Positions 1 to 8,529 of a stretch of DNA of 64,000 nt are shown one piece after another (positions within the stretch are counted from its first letter, which is position 1; the number at the start of each line of letters is the position of its first letter). Source of the DNA: Bacteroidota bacterium (GTDB lineage Bacteria; Bacteroidota; Bacteroidia; AKYH767-A; 2013-40CM-41-45). The stretch is from contig JADKJP010000007.1 in the NCBI GenBank assembly GCA_016720935.1, positions 310,001-374,000 of the forward strand, given 5' to 3'. The notes below the pieces were generated by a model. That model saw nothing but the letters and a program-made list of their open reading frames with translations, was not told the DNA's origin and made no database searches. The translations under genes were made by a program, and so were the position numbers.

Positions 1-585
1 AACGATTTTCATCAGTCAGAATTCCCGGCATCATGGTTCCAGTCCATTAATCCATTAGCGATTATTGTTCTTGCGCCTGTGTTTACGATGCTTTGGGGTA
101 AGCTGGCAAAAGTCAACATGGAGCCCTCCTCTCCTTTGAAAATGGCAATGGGTTTAGGACTTGTTGCCTTGGGTTATGTGATCATTGCTTATGCAGTACA
201 TGGTATTGATCCATCCACCAAGATCGCGATGTTCTGGCTCTTCGCATTGTATATTGTGCATACCATGGGTGAACTTTGTTTATCACCTATCGGATTGAGT
301 ATGGTGAGTAAACTTGCGCCATTAAGACTTTCATCACTTATGATGGGTACATGGTTTCTTGCGAATGCCGCTGCGAACAAGTTCGCAGGAACATTGAGCG
401 CTCTGATTCCTCCAGGCGCAGGAGAAGCACCAGCTGAAGCAGCCAAGATCCCAAGTTTCCTTGGCATTGAAATTTCCAATTTGTTTATCTTCTTCTGCGT
501 ATTTATCGTCCTCAGTGGCACTGCTGCCTTAATCCTGCTCGGATTGTATAAGAAGCTGATTAAAATGATGCATGGAGTAAATTAA
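1..585 (+). CDS. POT family proton-coupled peptide transporter, C-terminal part
   Basis: The reading frame is open from the first base, so the gene begins before the window; about 194 C-terminal residues are visible. They form several hydrophobic membrane segments and contain the run ELCLSPIGLSMVSKLAP, which with the following GTWFLANAAAN stretch is characteristic of the last third of proton-dependent oligopeptide (PTR2/POT) transporters. Members import di- and tripeptides across the inner membrane using the proton gradient. The end is a normal POT end, with a short basic tail after the last membrane helix. The next gene starts 6 bases after the stop, so the two may be co-transcribed. The family call is firm; substrate range cannot be read from this part. 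Confidence 0.9.
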   Translation, partial: NDFHQSEFPASWFQSINPLAIIVLAPVFTMLWGKLAKVNMEPSSPLKMAMGLGLVALGYVIIAYAVHGIDPSTKIAMFWLFALYIVHTMGELCLSPIGLSMVSKLAPLRLSSLMMGTWFLANAAANKFAGTLSALIPPGAGEAPAEAAKIPSFLGIEISNLFIFFCVFIVLSGTAALILLGLYKKLIKMMHGVN

Positions 586-591
586 TTTCAA

Positions 592-1026
592 ATGCAGGAA
601 AAAAATAATTTCAGTGCCGGAGACGAATTCGACTTCGGCACTGTTGTTTTTACAGAAGAAGATATCATTCGTTTTGCGACAGCATATGATCCACTTGATT
701 TTCATCTGAGCAAAGAAGCAGCACGTCAACATTTTTTCAAGGATATCGTTGCGAGTGGACCACATCCATTTCATCATTTTTATAAAAATGTGTGGATACC
801 CAGGTTTGGTAAATCAGTGCTTGCAGGACTTGCTGTGGATAACTGGAGATTTCTAAAACCTGTTTATGCGGGTGAGACTGTTCGTTGTAAAGTTGTGATA
901 ACAGAATACACACTTCATCCTGAACACAATTCTGCTTCAGTAAGATGGAACTTCAATTTTTTGAATAAAAAAGATGAATTATTTCAACATTTGGAAATGC
1001 TTGTTTTGCATCTTGTGAATACTTAA
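592..1026 (+). CDS. MaoC-like hotdog hydratase
   Basis: A 144-residue single hotdog-fold protein of the MaoC/PhaJ group. The sequence AYDPLDFHLSKEAA carries the Asp33/His38 pair that matches the catalytic Asp-x4-His dyad of R-specific enoyl-CoA hydratases, though the usual DxNPxH motif is altered to DPLDFH. No signal peptide, so it should be cytoplasmic and act on acyl thioesters. It starts 6 bases after the transporter stop and is followed by a 60-base gap. Hydratase chemistry is inferred from family; many MaoC-like proteins of this length have no assigned substrate. Confidence 0.8.
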   Translation: MQEKNNFSAGDEFDFGTVVFTEEDIIRFATAYDPLDFHLSKEAARQHFFKDIVASGPHPFHHFYKNVWIPRFGKSVLAGLAVDNWRFLKPVYAGETVRCKVVITEYTLHPEHNSASVRWNFNFLNKKDELFQHLEMLVLHLVNT

Positions 1027-1086
1027 ATTCGTGTAAATCAAAAGAATTTTAAATAAGTTTTCACGTTATCCATCAAAACCGGTACT

Positions 1087-1623
1087 ATGTCTGTTATTCA
1101 AAAAATACTTCTGAGTCTTTTCGTTTCATGCTTTCTTATTTCTCCTGTTCATTCTCAGGAATCAGGGAAGAAAAAAGCAGGTATAGAATGGATGGATTTT
1201 AAATCTGCTTTGACCAAGTCTTCATCCCAACCCAAAAAAATATTTATTGACGTATATACCGGTTGGTGCGGATGGTGCAAGCGAATGGATGCAACAACTT
1301 TTGAAGATCCGGAAGTAGTAGCATATATGAACCAACATTATTACGCGGTAAAACTGGATGCTGAAACCAAAGACACCATTGTTTTCAAGGACAAGTCGTA
1401 TGTATTCAAACCTGAATACAGGGCGAATGAAATTGCAGCAATCTTCCTGAATGGACAAATGAGTTATCCCACATCCGTCTATTTGGATGAAAAATCTGAT
1501 CCAATTGGTCCTGTAGCAGGTTATATGACTGAAAAGCAACTTTTACCAGTTTTAAAATATTTCGCTGAAGACCTCTATAAGACAACAAAATGGGACGATT
1601 ATGTGAGGGAGAATATTAAATAG
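1087..1623 (+). CDS. Exported thioredoxin-fold protein (thioredoxin_7/DUF255-like)
   Basis: 178 residues. The N-terminus is a signal peptide (hydrophobic from about residue 7 to 19, probable cleavage after HSQ), so the protein should be periplasmic. The active-site motif is Cys61-Gly-Trp-Cys64 preceded by VYTGW, then KRMDATTF, a pattern of the thioredoxin_7 subfamily in which a DxxTF segment follows the redox motif. A conserved cis-Pro lies in SYPTSVYL. It likely acts as a periplasmic disulfide reductase or isomerase. There is an insertion of roughly 20 residues (ETKDTIVFKDKSY...) between the strands compared with a minimal thioredoxin. It converges on the tRNA-His gene. Confidence 0.85.
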   Translation: MSVIQKILLSLFVSCFLISPVHSQESGKKKAGIEWMDFKSALTKSSSQPKKIFIDVYTGWCGWCKRMDATTFEDPEVVAYMNQHYYAVKLDAETKDTIVFKDKSYVFKPEYRANEIAAIFLNGQMSYPTSVYLDEKSDPIGPVAGYMTEKQLLPVLKYFAEDLYKTTKWDDYVRENIK

Positions 1624-1740
1624 CTCTTGATTAACTACGTATAATACTGGCATTCATATAATTATACATTTTCTCAAATTCGGATCCATAAGTAATCACA
1701 TTATCCGTTTTTCAAAGTTGATGTAAACAAGGTTAAAAAA

Positions 1741-1778
1741 CACCAAAAAAAAACGCTGATAGTTGACTATCAGCGTTT
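1741..1778 (-). terminator. Intrinsic terminator of tRNA-His
   Basis: A perfect 13-bp inverted repeat, AAACGCTGATAGT (1751-1763) and ACTATCAGCGTTT (1766-1778), begins 2 bases past the tRNA 3' end and is followed on the minus strand by a run of eight or more U. It ends the tRNA transcript. Confidence 0.9.
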
Positions 1779-1780
1779 CG

Positions 1781-1855
1781 GGTGAAAGATGGGGCTCGAA
1801 CCCACGACCTCTAGATCCACAATCTAGCGCTCTAACCAGCTGAGCTACAATCACC
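1781..1855 (-). tRNA. tRNA-His (GTG anticodon)
   Basis: Read on the minus strand. All arms fold: D stem GCTC/GAGC, anticodon stem CTAGA/TCTAG around loop TTGTGGA (anticodon GTG), T stem GTGGG/CCCAT with loop TTCGAGC. Position 1855 supplies the His-specific extra G-1, which faces discriminator C73 (1781), the tRNA-His identity pair. The 3' CCA is not encoded (the genome reads C, C, G). In the acceptor stem, positions 5:68 and 6:67 are both U-U, an oddity listed as a finding. The gene is single, not in a tRNA cluster. Confidence 0.93.
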
Positions 1856-1986
1856 GTATTTGTCCGGTTATCCCGAACAGGGCTGCAAAAATATTCATTT
1901 ATTCTTTTCACACAAGAAAGAAAGTGATTTCGATGTAATTCATGTTAAACAGAAAACATGGAGAAAAGGAAATCAAGGGAGAACAG

Positions 1987-1994
1987 TACCTTTG
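1987..1994 (+). promoter_or_regulatory. Bacteroidota -7 promoter box for copA-like gene
   Basis: TACCTTTG matches TAnnTTTG exactly and lies 9 bases before the ATG at 2004, which supports that start over the upstream in-frame TTG at 1860 and implies a nearly leaderless transcript. No clear -33 TTG is seen. Confidence 0.55.
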
Positions 1995-2003
1995 CAAAAG
2001 CTA

Positions 2004-4160
2004 ATGGAGAAAGAAATTCAGTTGAATGTGGAGGGAATGGATTGCGCAAATTGTGCTCAAACCATCACCCGTACATTACAAAAACGTGGCTTCAAAGATG
2101 TACGTGTTGATTTTCTTGCCGGGGAAGTAAAATTTGAGGAAGTTGGCGGAGATCAGATTATGCAGGCTATTGCCGATATCAATGGACTTGGTTACAGGGT
2201 AACCGGCAGATCGGATGCAAGCACTGAAAACCACACGGAAGAAATTGATCAACATGATCACTCAAATATCAATTGGAAATTCTATGTCTCTCTGCTTTTT
2301 ACCATCCCTCTGCTGCTGAACATGGTATTGCCCCATTCCATTCTTGGCAATGGAATGATCCAGTTATTTTTATGTCTGCCGGTGATAAGTATTGGCATCT
2401 GGCATTTCGGAGTCAGCGCCTGGAAATCTATCCGTGCGGGTGTTCCAAATATGGACGTTTTAATCGCGATCGGATCCACTTCAGCATTTGTATACAGCTG
2501 CGCGGGGATGTTCCTCTATTATGGAAAGCCGGAATTGCATAATTATTTATTCTTTGAAACATCCGCTACGATAATCACCCTTGTGTTTTTAGGTAATGTG
2601 ATCGAACACAAATCCATCCAACGAACCACTTCCGCTCTGAGGGATTTGAACCAACTCCAGGTTTCTTCTGCAAAAAAAATTGTGATTGAAAACGGGCTTG
2701 AAACTCAAATTGACACTCCTATTCATTTGATCAAAAAAGGAGATTTATTACAAGTGAATAGTGGTGATAAAGTTCCTGTTGACGGTGAAATTACCTGGGG
2801 AAACGGACTCATCGATGAATCCATGATTACGGGCGAAAGTTTGCCTTTGAGCAGAGAAAAGGGTGAAAAAGTTACCGGGAGCACATTGGTAGAAAAGGGA
2901 AATTTCAGGATGATTGCCGAACATGTGGGAAGAGAAACCACACTTGCGCATATCATTGAAATGGTCAAAACCGCACAGCATAGCAAACCACCGATTCAAA
3001 AGTTAGGTGATCAGATCAGCGCGATCTTTGTTCCTGCTGTAGTTGGCATTAGTGTTCTGACATTTTTTATCAGTCACTTTATGTTTGACCTGATTATCCA
3101 AAATGCTTTGATGAACGCAATTGCAGTGCTGGTAATTTCATGTCCCTGCGCGATGGGATTAGCAACGCCAACGGCTGTGATGGTCGGCCTCGGACGTGCG
3201 GCGAAAAATGGCATTCTCATCAAAGGGGGACAAACGCTGGAATCATTTTCAAAAATTAAAACAATAGTTTTTGATAAAACCGGCACTCTGACTACAGGGA
3301 AATTTAAAATTTCAAAAATCAATGTACTACAGGGAAAAGAAGAAGATATCCGGGCGATCGCATACTCTCTTGAAAAACACTCCTCTCATCCTATTGCATT
3401 GTCACTGACAAAGGAATTGAAACCGACGGGAGACAATCAGGTTAAAATCGAATGGAAAGAAATTAAGGAGGACAAAGGGATTGGAATTAACGCGACAGAT
3501 TTAAATGGCGATTTGTATAGCATTGGTTCCTACCAGATGGTGAGGCATTTTCACAATGATTTGACTCACAACATTTATATTTTGAAAAATAATGAGCTCA
3601 TCGCGACGATTGATCTTGAAGATGAAATTAAAAAAGGCGCTGCAGAGACTATTGCAGCTCTAAAGTCAAAAGGTATTGAAGTTATTCTGGTAAGTGGAGA
3701 TCGAAAATCCGCATGTGAAAATCTTGCGGCTCATCTGGGAATTGAACGGGTATACAGTGAGCAATTACCAAAGCAAAAGCTTGATCTGATTGAATCCTTC
3801 ACAAAATCAGGACCTACAGCAATGGTCGGAGACGGAATCAACGATGCCCCTGCATTGACCAAAGCAACCATTGGAATTTCACTAAGCAACGCGACAGATG
3901 TGGCGATTCAATCAGCTCAGGTTATTTTGTTACATCAGGAAGATCTGCGTATTCTATTGCAAGCATTAAATATTGGAAAAGCGACTTATCAAACTATCCG
4001 GCAAAACTTATTCTGGGCTTTCTTTTACAATGTAGTCGCAATACCTTTTGCAGCTTTTGGTTACCTGAGTCCGATGATCGGAGCTTTGTCGATGGCTTTT
4101 TCAGATGTAGTCGTTATCGGAAACTCCGTCCGCCTGCGTGCAAAAAAAATCGATTCCTGA
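2004..4160 (+). CDS. copA: Copper-type P1B ATPase (heavy-metal exporter)
   Basis: 718 residues. Domain order: one heavy-metal-associated domain with GMDCANC (Cys14, Cys17); a His/Asp-rich linker (residues about 70-90); membrane helices; TGES of the actuator near residue 275; the intramembrane CPC near 380; phosphorylation motif DKTGTLT near 423; the P1B-specific HP pair (SSHPIA); GDGINDAP hinge near 609; two final helices. It pumps monovalent copper (possibly silver) out of the cytoplasm. The helix-7 YN signature of Cu+ pumps is present (AFFYNV), but the last helix reads MAFSD where Cu+ pumps usually have MxxSS, so specificity may be shifted. The frame is open further upstream to a TTG at 1860, but homology and the promoter box favour 2004. 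A partner chaperone or regulator is not next to it. Confidence 0.92.
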   Translation: MEKEIQLNVEGMDCANCAQTITRTLQKRGFKDVRVDFLAGEVKFEEVGGDQIMQAIADINGLGYRVTGRSDASTENHTEEIDQHDHSNINWKFYVSLLFTIPLLLNMVLPHSILGNGMIQLFLCLPVISIGIWHFGVSAWKSIRAGVPNMDVLIAIGSTSAFVYSCAGMFLYYGKPELHNYLFFETSATIITLVFLGNVIEHKSIQRTTSALRDLNQLQVSSAKKIVIENGLETQIDTPIHLIKKGDLLQVNSGDKVPVDGEITWGNGLIDESMITGESLPLSREKGEKVTGSTLVEKGNFRMIAEHVGRETTLAHIIEMVKTAQHSKPPIQKLGDQISAIFVPAVVGISVLTFFISHFMFDLIIQNALMNAIAVLVISCPCAMGLATPTAVMVGLGRAAKNGILIKGGQTLESFSKIKTIVFDKTGTLTTGKFKISKINVLQGKEEDIRAIAYSLEKHSSHPIALSLTKELKPTGDNQVKIEWKEIKEDKGIGINATDLNGDLYSIGSYQMVRHFHNDLTHNIYILKNNELIATIDLEDEIKKGAAETIAALKSKGIEVILVSGDRKSACENLAAHLGIERVYSEQLPKQKLDLIESFTKSGPTAMVGDGINDAPALTKATIGISLSNATDVAIQSAQVILLHQEDLRILLQALNIGKATYQTIRQNLFWAFFYNVVAIPFAAFGYLSPMIGALSMAFSDVVVIGNSVRLRAKKIDS

Positions 4161-4200
4161 AGCTTGATTCATCCAAAATATTTTTCCTGAAAAATCATTC

Positions 4201-4208
4201 TATCTTTG
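4201..4208 (+). promoter_or_regulatory. -7 promoter box for the GT4 gene
   Basis: TATCTTTG fits TAnnTTTG and lies 15 bases before the ATG at 4224. Confidence 0.5.
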
Positions 4209-4223
4209 GATCTTCAGCCGGAC

Positions 4224-5408
4224 ATGAATAGCGAAAAAAGAAAAACCGTTTTTCTGATTACCAAATGGTATCCTAACCGATACGATCCACAGCTGGGTGT
4301 TTTTATTCAAAAACAGGTTAAGGCAATTTCAGGGTTCGCAGATGTAGTTGTATTTTATGCTCAGTCATTTGAAAATGGCTCCGTCACAAAGACAGAAACG
4401 GTTGTGCAACGCGAGGAGGGTATTACCGAATATCTTGTATATTATCCAAAAAGTAAATCGCTGTTTTCACCGGTGGTGAATGCCATTCGTTATTATAAGG
4501 CATGGAAAAATACAATGCATTCCATCACAAAAGAAGGAATTCATCCTGACCTCATCCATGCCTATATCTTGTTACGTCCGGTTATTCTTGGCTGGTATCT
4601 CTCCAAAAAATTCAGGATTCCTTATATCGTGAGTGAGCAATGGTCGGGTTATGCAACCGGTCGATATCAGCATCAGTCATGGCTTAGAAAAACACTGAGT
4701 ACTTTTTTCACTAACAGAGCTCAGGGCGGGACAGTTGTTTCAGAATTTTTAAAAAAGAAAATGAATGCTTCGGGATTCCGGAATCCATTTGTTGTTATTC
4801 CTAATATTATTGATACTGAAGCTGCGGCCTCTCCTGTAAAACGTATTTGGGAAGGAACAAAAACCAAAATACTGATCGTTGCGGATCTGGTTGATGAGAT
4901 AAAAAATATCAGGGGAGTGTTGGAAGTTTTCAAGGATATTCAAAGCATTCATAAAAATGTTGAGTTGAAAATTGTTGGAGGCGGAAAAGATGAGGAGGAC
5001 TTAATAAAATATTCGAAGCAACTAGGATTATTCGGGAACACAGTTTTTTTTGAGGGTCAAAAAAATAATTCAGAAGTATATGATTATCTCAAGCAATGTG
5101 ATTTTCTTGTGGTGAATAGCCGGTATGAAACATTTTCATTGATTTGTGCTGAAGCAATGAGTTGTGGAAAGCCCGTTATCGCAACGCGGTGTGGAGGTCC
5201 TGAAGAATTTGTTACGGAACAAACCGGAATTTTAATTCCGGTTGATGATCCTGAAAAATTAAGGGAAGCAATTTTAAACTTACTTTCTGAACCCGGCAAA
5301 TTTCAGCAGCAGTTAATTCGTAACTATGCTGAAGAGCATTTTAGTTCCAAAAACGCTGCTTCACTTTTCAAAAAAGTTTATACGAAAGCAATAGAATCAT
5401 TTTCTTAA
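4224..5408 (+). CDS. Glycosyltransferase family 4
   Basis: 394 residues with the GT-B layout of GT4 enzymes: an N-terminal acceptor domain starting ITKWYPNRYDPQLGVFIQKQ (WYPxxxxPxxGxFxxxQ is typical of this group) and a C-terminal nucleotide-sugar domain with the E-x7-E motif in ETFSLICAEAMSCGKPVIAT followed by GGPEE. It transfers a sugar from a nucleotide donor, probably to a surface polysaccharide or glycolipid; donor and acceptor cannot be read. No signal peptide. An in-frame TTG at 4206 lies within the promoter box and is unlikely to be the start. It stands alone rather than in a polysaccharide cluster. Confidence 0.88.
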   Translation: MNSEKRKTVFLITKWYPNRYDPQLGVFIQKQVKAISGFADVVVFYAQSFENGSVTKTETVVQREEGITEYLVYYPKSKSLFSPVVNAIRYYKAWKNTMHSITKEGIHPDLIHAYILLRPVILGWYLSKKFRIPYIVSEQWSGYATGRYQHQSWLRKTLSTFFTNRAQGGTVVSEFLKKKMNASGFRNPFVVIPNIIDTEAAASPVKRIWEGTKTKILIVADLVDEIKNIRGVLEVFKDIQSIHKNVELKIVGGGKDEEDLIKYSKQLGLFGNTVFFEGQKNNSEVYDYLKQCDFLVVNSRYETFSLICAEAMSCGKPVIATRCGGPEEFVTEQTGILIPVDDPEKLREAILNLLSEPGKFQQQLIRNYAEEHFSSKNAASLFKKVYTKAIESFS

Positions 5409-5529
5409 AAAACTCAGGATTTTAGAGGCTGAATGAAGGATTTTCTTTGGCTTTAGCCGGGAAAGTCTTAAAGTGACATTCCAATGACAGAAAGGCTTGA
5501 TTATGACAGTAAAAACATGGTTTCTTTTG

Positions 5530-5560
5530 TTTGGAATAGCGAAACTTTCATCTAAATTTG
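5530..5560 (+). promoter_or_regulatory. Complete Bacteroidota promoter for T9SS exoprotein
   Basis: TTTG at 5530-5533 and TAAATTTG at 5553-5560 are separated by 19 bases, the consensus arrangement for the major sigma factor of this phylum. The ATG at 5611 is 50 bases downstream. Confidence 0.75.
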
Positions 5561-5610
5561 TCGGAGAAAACAACAAACCAATTTATTGTCTAACTAAAAC
5601 CAAGAATCAA

Positions 5611-7620
5611 ATGAAAAAAGGTTTACTCGTCTGCTTATCCCTGGCCATCGGTCTCGGTGCTATGGCGCAGCAGCAAGTACAACGGCGCCTGCCCCAGGGT
5701 TTCCACACAGCACCGATGCCGGCTTCTGTGAAGAAACTTCATCATCCAATTGAGCACAAAAGTGTGTTGATGGATAATGGCGTTCCGGTGAACAACAACG
5801 CAAGTCGCCAACTTGTAACATCACGTCCTGCACATCGTCTTTCTACGACAAGTGTACAAGAGGAAGTGATTGGTTATACGTATTACGATTTGCAAACGAA
5901 TGCATCTGCATCACGTCGTCTGAATTACAACGATGACGGATCGTTTTCAGCTGCATGGACATTTTCTCCAAATGCAAATGCCAATTTCCCTGATCGTGGA
6001 ACCGGTTATAACTATTATGACCCGAATGCTTCTACAGTATCAAAATGGTATTTCACTCCGGATGGAGGAAATGGTGATTACCCTAATCTTCGTACAGAAG
6101 GCAGTTACCGTACCGGTTTCGTAAACATCGGTGTTACAGCCAGTGGTAAAGAAATGAGTGTTGGTCACTCTCCTGCTCCTCCCTCAGGTGTTGGACACAT
6201 GTTATTGAACTGGCGCGCTACCAAAGGTACCGGAGCCTGGACTGCACAAACAACAGCTCTTGGAACAGGTACTAATGATGACACATGGTCTAAAATGGCT
6301 GTTTCCGGTGAAGATGTTCATCTCATCTGGCAAGGAACAGGTACTACAGGAAGTACTCTCTATGGTCAGGATGGCCCTATGCTTTATTCACATTCCACTG
6401 ATGGTGGTCAAACTTGGCCTACTCTCCGTCAGCGTTTGCCGTTAATCGATTCAGCTTTTTATGCTGGATTTGGTGGTGATGATTATGCTATTGATGCAAG
6501 TGGAAACGTTGTTGCAATTGTATTCGGTGGTTCTTCTACTGACCTTGGAATTTTGAAATCTATTGATGGTGGACAGACCTGGACAAAGACAATCATCCTG
6601 AACTTCCCAATTCCATTCTTCAGCTTTGATTCCATGTTCACTTACCTTGATGGTGATGCAGTTGTGGATACAATGAATTCAACTCCTGGTGATGCTGCAG
6701 TAATTATTGACAGTCAGGGTATGGTTCACGTGGTATACAGCGAATTCCGCTGGTTCCGTGACTCTACAACTGCTGCCGGTTTCTATTCTCCACTTTGGGG
6801 AACTGATGGTTTGAGATACTGGAATGAAACAATGGGTGCCGGCAATCCTGGAATCCATTTCGCAGAAACTCAGGATCTGGATCACGATAACAACCTGGCT
6901 ATTTCTGAAGATACAACATGTTCGCTTCCATGGGGTAACTACCGTGGTGGTGTAACAGCTATGCCTTCTCTTGGTATCACTTCTTCCGATGTAATTTTCT
7001 GTTCTTACCAGGCATTGGTTGAAGCACCTTTCGCTGATACAGCAGTTTGGAAACAAACCCATCACCACATGTTCATGACAGCAACTGCTGACATGGGTGG
7101 TTCATGGGCATTCCCAAATGATATTGTTCCTAACCAGGCATCTGGTGGTGATGGTGAATTTCAGGAAGGCGTTTTTGGAGCTATGGCACGTACTGTTGAT
7201 GATTACGCTTACGTAGTTTATCAGCGTGACAACGCTCCGGGACATTCTCTTGCAACTGCAGGAACTTGTGACCAGGTGAATAATAACCTCTCTTCAAGCG
7301 ATATCGTTTTTGCAAAAGTTGACGCTCTTGCATTGGTGGGTATGTCAAAAGTTAATTCAACAGAAATTTTTGTTGGACAAAACTATCCTAACCCATCCAA
7401 CGGTACTACTTCATTCACTGTAACATTGAAGAAAGCGGCTCCAATTAGTGTTGAAGTGACTGATGTTGTTGGTAAGACTATTCACACCGAAGAAATCTCT
7501 TCTGCTGTAAGTGGCACACAAACTGTTACCTTAAACACAAGCAACTGGCAGTCTGGTGTATACTTCTACACTATAACTTCCGGTGCTCAGAAAGTAACAA
7601 AACAATTGATCGTGAATTAA
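5611..7620 (+). CDS. Large secreted protein with BNR-like repeats and T9SS type A sorting domain
   Basis: 669 residues. Starts MKKGLLVCLSLAIGLGAMAQ, a clear signal peptide ending AMAQ. The middle contains sialidase/BNR-like segments (HSTDGGQTWPTL near residue 270, KSIDGGQTWTKT near 325), suggesting a beta-propeller-like exodomain. The last 80 residues (FVGQNYPNPSNGTT ... GVYFYTITSGAQKVTKQLIVN) are a T9SS type A sorting domain, so it is exported across the outer membrane and probably attached to the surface or released. The true function is unknown; no sialidase catalytic residues can be identified. The start at 5611 is preferred over an upstream in-frame ATG at 5497 because of the signal peptide and the promoter between them. 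Confidence 0.88.
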   Translation: MKKGLLVCLSLAIGLGAMAQQQVQRRLPQGFHTAPMPASVKKLHHPIEHKSVLMDNGVPVNNNASRQLVTSRPAHRLSTTSVQEEVIGYTYYDLQTNASASRRLNYNDDGSFSAAWTFSPNANANFPDRGTGYNYYDPNASTVSKWYFTPDGGNGDYPNLRTEGSYRTGFVNIGVTASGKEMSVGHSPAPPSGVGHMLLNWRATKGTGAWTAQTTALGTGTNDDTWSKMAVSGEDVHLIWQGTGTTGSTLYGQDGPMLYSHSTDGGQTWPTLRQRLPLIDSAFYAGFGGDDYAIDASGNVVAIVFGGSSTDLGILKSIDGGQTWTKTIILNFPIPFFSFDSMFTYLDGDAVVDTMNSTPGDAAVIIDSQGMVHVVYSEFRWFRDSTTAAGFYSPLWGTDGLRYWNETMGAGNPGIHFAETQDLDHDNNLAISEDTTCSLPWGNYRGGVTAMPSLGITSSDVIFCSYQALVEAPFADTAVWKQTHHHMFMTATADMGGSWAFPNDIVPNQASGGDGEFQEGVFGAMARTVDDYAYVVYQRDNAPGHSLATAGTCDQVNNNLSSSDIVFAKVDALALVGMSKVNSTEIFVGQNYPNPSNGTTSFTVTLKKAAPISVEVTDVVGKTIHTEEISSAVSGTQTVTLNTSNWQSGVYFYTITSGAQKVTKQLIVN

Positions 7621-7632
7621 TTCTTTCTGATC

Positions 7633-7669
7633 AAAAAAAAACCTCCCGGAATCCGGGAGGTTTTTTTTT
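7633..7669. terminator. Bidirectional intrinsic terminator
   Basis: A-run, stem CCTCCCGG/CCGGGAGG, then nine T. It separates the convergent T9SS gene and bshB1 and works in both directions. Confidence 0.92.
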
Positions 7670-7690
7670 GCTTATATTTTTCTTCAGGAA

Positions 7691-8422
7691 TCAGAGCAGG
7701 TCACTAAGAGTTGATACACCTAAGATTCTTTCAACGGTAAAACCCTCAGCGTAAGTTACTCCGATTTGTCGTCCAAATTCCCTGGCTCTGGATCCTAGAA
7801 ATTCCAGAAATTCTTTTGTCGAAATAGCAGTTTCCGGTTCTTTGGAATCGGGATTGTAAAACTGTGATCGAAAAGCCTTGACGCTATCCATTTTTTTCTC
7901 CCAAACCCTGGTAACATCCACTACAAAATCGGGTTTGATGTATCGATCCTGAATATAATGGTATAAAACGCGTGTTTTCCAGGGTGCCTGGGGTTTCCCA
8001 TCAAAAGATGTTTCAACCTTTGCCAAACCGGCTAAAAACATGCTTGTGGACACCATAGAAGCCGCCCGTCCATGATCAGGATGACGGTCTGAAACAGCGT
8101 TACAAAGAATGATATCGGGCTGGTATCTTCGAATAGCAGAAACAATGGATAATTGGTGTTCTTTATCATTGGAAAAAAAACCATCTGCAAAATCCAGGTT
8201 TATTCTTTCGGAAATTCCCAGAACATTTGCTGAGTCCATAGCTTCCTGAGCACGAATTTCAGGTGTTCCACGAGTTCCTAATTCCCCCTTTGTAAGGTCA
8301 ACTATGCCAATCCGTTTGCCCTCCTCTCTGAGAAGCAAAAGAGTCCCTGAGCAGGATAACTCAATATCATCAGGATGGGCCCCAAAGGCAAGGACATCTA
8401 ATTTCATTACAGGATAAGACAT
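7691..8422 (-). CDS. bshB1: Bacillithiol biosynthesis deacetylase BshB1
   Basis: 243 residues of the LmbE/PIG-L family. The zinc site is visible: AHPDD near residue 15 and RHPDH near 111. The pattern KGELGTRGTPEIRAQE is typical of BshB1, which removes the acetyl group from N-acetylglucosaminyl-malate in bacillithiol synthesis, a pathway found in many Bacteroidota. The protein is cytoplasmic. bshA and bshC are not in the window. An alternative ATG at 8407 (MKLDVLAFGAHPDD) starts 5 residues later and fits the family equally well. Confidence 0.88.
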   Translation of the reverse strand: MSYPVMKLDVLAFGAHPDDIELSCSGTLLLLREEGKRIGIVDLTKGELGTRGTPEIRAQEAMDSANVLGISERINLDFADGFFSNDKEHQLSIVSAIRRYQPDIILCNAVSDRHPDHGRAASMVSTSMFLAGLAKVETSFDGKPQAPWKTRVLYHYIQDRYIKPDFVVDVTRVWEKKMDSVKAFRSQFYNPDSKEPETAISTKEFLEFLGSRAREFGRQIGVTYAEGFTVERILGVSTLSDLL

Positions 8423-8529
8423 AAACAGGCTTTGAATTGGTCAATTTTGTAAAATTATAAAATCAGGTAATATAGAGCACTGTTGGGCATCTTTTTCTAA
8501 TTTCGAAGAATTAATAAACTCCTTCCGAT

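Noticed and set aside
1860..2003. Extended copA start at an in-frame TTG near the tRNA gene
   Set aside because: The extra 48 residues have no family match, overlap the tRNA promoter side, and a consensus -7 box lies just before the ATG at 2004.
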